From Nageia nagi (Eukaryota; Pinophyta), in the NCBI GenBank assembly GCA_050084985.1, contig JBITNC010000001.1, positions 160,456,001-160,520,000 on the forward strand: a stretch of DNA of 64,000 nt, in the 5' to 3' direction. The position numbers were made by a program, and so were the translations under genes. The notes beneath the pieces are model-generated. The model worked only from the letters and a program-made list of their open reading frames with translations. It had not been told where the DNA came from and ran no database searches. The stretch's first letter is position 1. Each line of letters begins with the position of its first letter. Positions 61,560 to 64,000 of this stretch are shown in pieces.

Positions 61560-62541
61560 TATGTAATTAAGGATTCTCATCCAATAGAGTAGCTCTCTTT
61601 AATGGTATAAACTATGCTTATTGGAAGATCAAAATGCAAATATACCTCAATACTCTAGGTTATGATGTCTGGGAAGTAGTTACCAATGGATACACAACTC
61701 CTTCTACTCCTACTATGGATGCAAATGAGAAAAAGATATTTGAGAATGATTATAGGGACAACAATGCCATCATGTGTGTATTGGTTGAAAGCTATCTAGT
61801 AAAAATCATGGGGTGCAAGACTACCAAGGAGATATGGCATAAATTGAAGAGTATCAACGATGGTGATGAAAAGTTAGAGGAATCCAAAATGTAGATGTTT
61901 AGATCTCAATTTGAGGTGCTAAAGATGAATGATGAAGAATACATTACAAATAGATGTTCCGATTCAATGAAATTATCAATTCTATTAAAGTATTAGAGGA
62001 GAAGATTGAGGATAAAGTGATTTTCAAAAATATCCTTAGATCACTATCATCCATTTTTGGTGCCAAAGTCTCAACCATAAAAGAACTAAAGGATTTAAAT
62101 ACTCTTACTATAGATGAAATGTATGGTACCTTAATTGCCTATAGGATGATGATTATAAATTCCAAGACTAATGATAAAGAAGTTTTCTTCAAATTTTCTA
62201 AAGCAAATTCAATTGAAGAAGATACTTCAGATTATGAAGAATCCAACTTTATTTAGAGACTCAAAAGAGGGTAAGGTAATTATAAAGGTAAGTTTCCTTT
62301 AAAGTGCTTCAGATATGGTTTAATTAGTCATTTGTCTAATAAATATCCCTACAAGGAGAAAAGCCTCATTTCTAAAGAAGATAATTATGAAGGAGATGAA
62401 TATAAATATGATACTAGTGAAGTTTCATTTATAGATTTTAAATATTTAGAATTTAATGGTACTATAATTGATTCAAATTTTAATAAAGTGAAGAAAAATA
62501 AGAGCCAAAAGGTGGAAATGGTTCCATTTCATTCACACTAG
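61560..62541 (+). pseudogene. Ty1/Copia gag (UBN2-type) remnant
   Basis: The frame opens with N-R-V-A-L-F-N-G-I-N-Y-A-Y-W-K-I-K-M, the typical start of plant Copia gag, then IYLNTLGYDVWEVV and AIMCVLVESYLVKIMGCKTT with KEIWHKLKSI, matching the UBN2/gag-polypeptide family. After a TAG at about 61892 and a frameshift near 61950, it continues with EINSIKVLEEKIEDKVIF-like residues, ILRSLSSIFGAKV and a Lys-rich linker. The zinc knuckle near 62308-62352 reads C-F-R-Y-G-L-I-S-H-L-S-N-K-Y, where two of the three cysteines have become tyrosine (a G to A change). The final stop is at 62541. No protease, integrase or RT follows. Confidence 0.75.
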
Positions 62542-63115
62542 CTAGTTTATGGTTGCACATTCTTAGGGAGAGAAATTCCTAGTTTATATTATATGCTTCT
62601 ATGTATGGTTGCTATTATTTTTATTGCTTACTTGAACTTGAGAATTGTACATGAATTTAGTGGGAGTATTTCAATTACTTATCTTCCTACCCTCAAACTT
62701 AGTCTTCATAAGTTATCTTTCTTATTTTGTCCAAGAAATTGGTGTCTAGTATCTTATTGATTAAGATTGCTATGTACAACAATAACTTTCTATCTTACAA
62801 TACCACTTCCTTACACATTTTATTTTTATCATATTACATCAAGGAGAAAATGTTATATTATTTGGGCTTCTTATTGTTGTCATTCATTTGTTTGAAGATT
62901 ACATATTTTGGTGTATTATCAGATGATGAAGAAGAAAAGAGACTAATTTTATGCCAATATGTTGAATCTTGGTGTTTTATTTATTCTTGGTGGAGATTGC
63001 TATTAAGTTGTAGATATGCTTCAGTGTCCTTATAATACATCATTGATATTATTGAAAAAAATGGGGAGATAGGTATTGAATGGAGTGAGTTTTTACAACA
63101 ATGGTAAAGAGGGAG
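62542..63115 (+). other. deleted Copia interior and polypurine tract
   Basis: Where several kilobases of pol would be expected, only about 570 bases remain, without recognisable pol motifs. Purine-rich stretches AAAAAAATGGGGAGATAGG (about 63054-63072) and AAAGAGGGAGA (about 63105-63115) are candidate polypurine tracts. The element must have lost pol by deletion. Confidence 0.5.
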
Positions 63116-63255
63116 ATTATTTACCATATGCTTATGCTTGTGTTGGTGTTCTCATTATTATCAAAGGAGTCTGCACATATGCCATAATATCAAAGGTGAT
63201 CAAGTGCAATTATGTTAAAGTCATACAATATATGAGAATGAAGGATTTGAACAAT
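63116..63255 (+). mobile_element. truncated 3' LTR of the Copia element
   Basis: It aligns with the proposed 5' LTR start at 58162 (CTTATGCTTGTGTT, ATTAT.GTCAAAGGAGTCT, TCAAAGGT.ATCAAGTG), at roughly three-quarters identity by eye. Similarity fades after about 63255. The low identity implies an old insertion. Confidence 0.5.
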
Positions 63256-63329
63256 AACATAAGAAACTCTAAAGTACCAAGATCTCATGAAAGCATAGAA
63301 TTCATATCTAAATAAATCTAATAAGATAA

Positions 63330-63738
63330 TATCACAACATAACATAAGATGTAAGTGGTTCCTCCAATTAAGAGTACATCAACTAACTAGATCTCACTTC
63401 TCAACAAATATGAACTCTTACAAATCTCCTAATCTTCATCTCTTAAACACTATCCTATAGCATAACTTTATGCCACAAATTGATGTATGATACAAAGAGA
63501 GAGCCTTCTATTTATAGGCCAAAATCTCTCTTTGGATCACCCTTTTACCCAATGTATAAAATCATGACATGCACATCCTTTTACCGAAGGAGCATGCTCA
63601 TAACATGGAGTGTAGGACAAGTTACATTATCATATTCACTTAAATACTTAAGGTATCTAATGATACACTTAAGTATTAATAAATTTATAAAGCAAATTAA
63701 TACAAACCTTTATAATAATGTATTATACATTCCAACAC
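63330..63738 (-). mobile_element. LTR of a second Copia-type element, minus strand
   Basis: Read on the minus strand, an LTR-like start TGTTGGAATGTATAATACAT at 63738 follows a purine-rich AAGGGAGAG (63739-63747), as in the polypurine tract and 3' LTR of an element whose body lies to the right. The left end (near 63330) is approximate. A leader-like GAGCCTTCTATTTATAGGC at about 63501-63519 (plus strand) is typical of transcribed LTR sequence. Confidence 0.45.
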
Positions 63739-64000
63739 TCTCCCTTAATGTAATATTTGGATAGAGTGAATAAGAGAGAAGGAAGAGAGAAAATAAGAAA
63801 GTTATCCTCCAAATAGATACAATAAAGATGAGAAATTTTTACATATTTATAAATTAAGAAAGATCTAGTTTGAGGCTCACTACATTACTAAATACAATCA
63901 TTAATCACAACTGGTTTCAATGTACATGAAGTAGTCATCCAACTGGAAGTCATGAAGAATATCCAAGATCCTAAATATAAGAAATAAGTAACTTACAATC
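63739..64000. other. probable 3' interior of the minus-strand element, cut by the window
   Basis: It lies upstream of the LTR above in that element's orientation. No coding motif recognised. Confidence 0.3.

Overview
The window looks like intergenic nuclear DNA from a large plant genome, most likely a gymnosperm and plausibly a conifer. That is inference. It rests on very low gene density, AT-rich background, decayed LTR, LINE and hAT-like elements, many remnants of land-plant pentatricopeptide-repeat (PPR) genes of the DYW class, a plant SABATH methyltransferase gene and a plant TIR-domain resistance-type remnant. Nothing in it looks bacterial, organellar or viral.

Layout. 0-11 kb: scattered, rearranged pieces of PPR E/DYW genes, a 641-bp tandem duplication, a long (TA)n tract, an array of about ten decayed 31-codon PPR units (6.8-7.9 kb) and a minisatellite whose units contain an AAACACTTGGTGTTT-like quasi-palindrome. 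11.3-18 kb: an unidentified decayed minus-strand ORF, a decayed Ty3/Gypsy gag (12.8-15.4 kb) and a minus-strand plant-mobile-domain (PMD) gene remnant whose stops are nearly all TAG where Gln is expected. 20-24 kb: a nested foldback repeat, another PPR E/DYW remnant ending in a recognisable DYW motif, a 50-bp tandem repeat and a second cluster of the quasi-palindromic motif. 26.2-27.7 kb: the one well-preserved gene, a four-exon SABATH methyltransferase with clean splice sites and phase-0 introns but one apparent extra base in exon 3. 28.7-31.1 kb: the 3' part of a LINE. 31-41 kb: AT-rich sequence with little to annotate. 41-58 kb: several 21- or 24-bp minisatellites sharing a GAGCATCT-type core, a Gln-rich decayed ORF, a minus-strand hAT-like (ZNF862/DUF4371-type) transposase remnant, a broken TIR-domain gene (51.1-52.3 kb, minus) and a SINE candidate. 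55.7-60.2 kb: two copies of a roughly 1-kb element with terminal inverted repeats. 58.2-63.3 kb: an old Ty1/Copia element with a tRNA-iMet primer-binding site and gag, apparently carrying one of those 1-kb elements in its 5' LTR. A second Copia-type LTR lies in the opposite orientation at the right end.

Only the SABATH gene, and perhaps one small unidentified ORF at 52.35 kb, could still be functional. The genes do not form a pathway. The main themes are PPR gene decay, a family of short hairpin-prone minisatellites seen at six or more places, and a stop-codon pattern (CAG to TAG, CGA to TGA) that fits loss of methylated cytosines in silenced sequence. I found no convincing new enzymatic or defence system.
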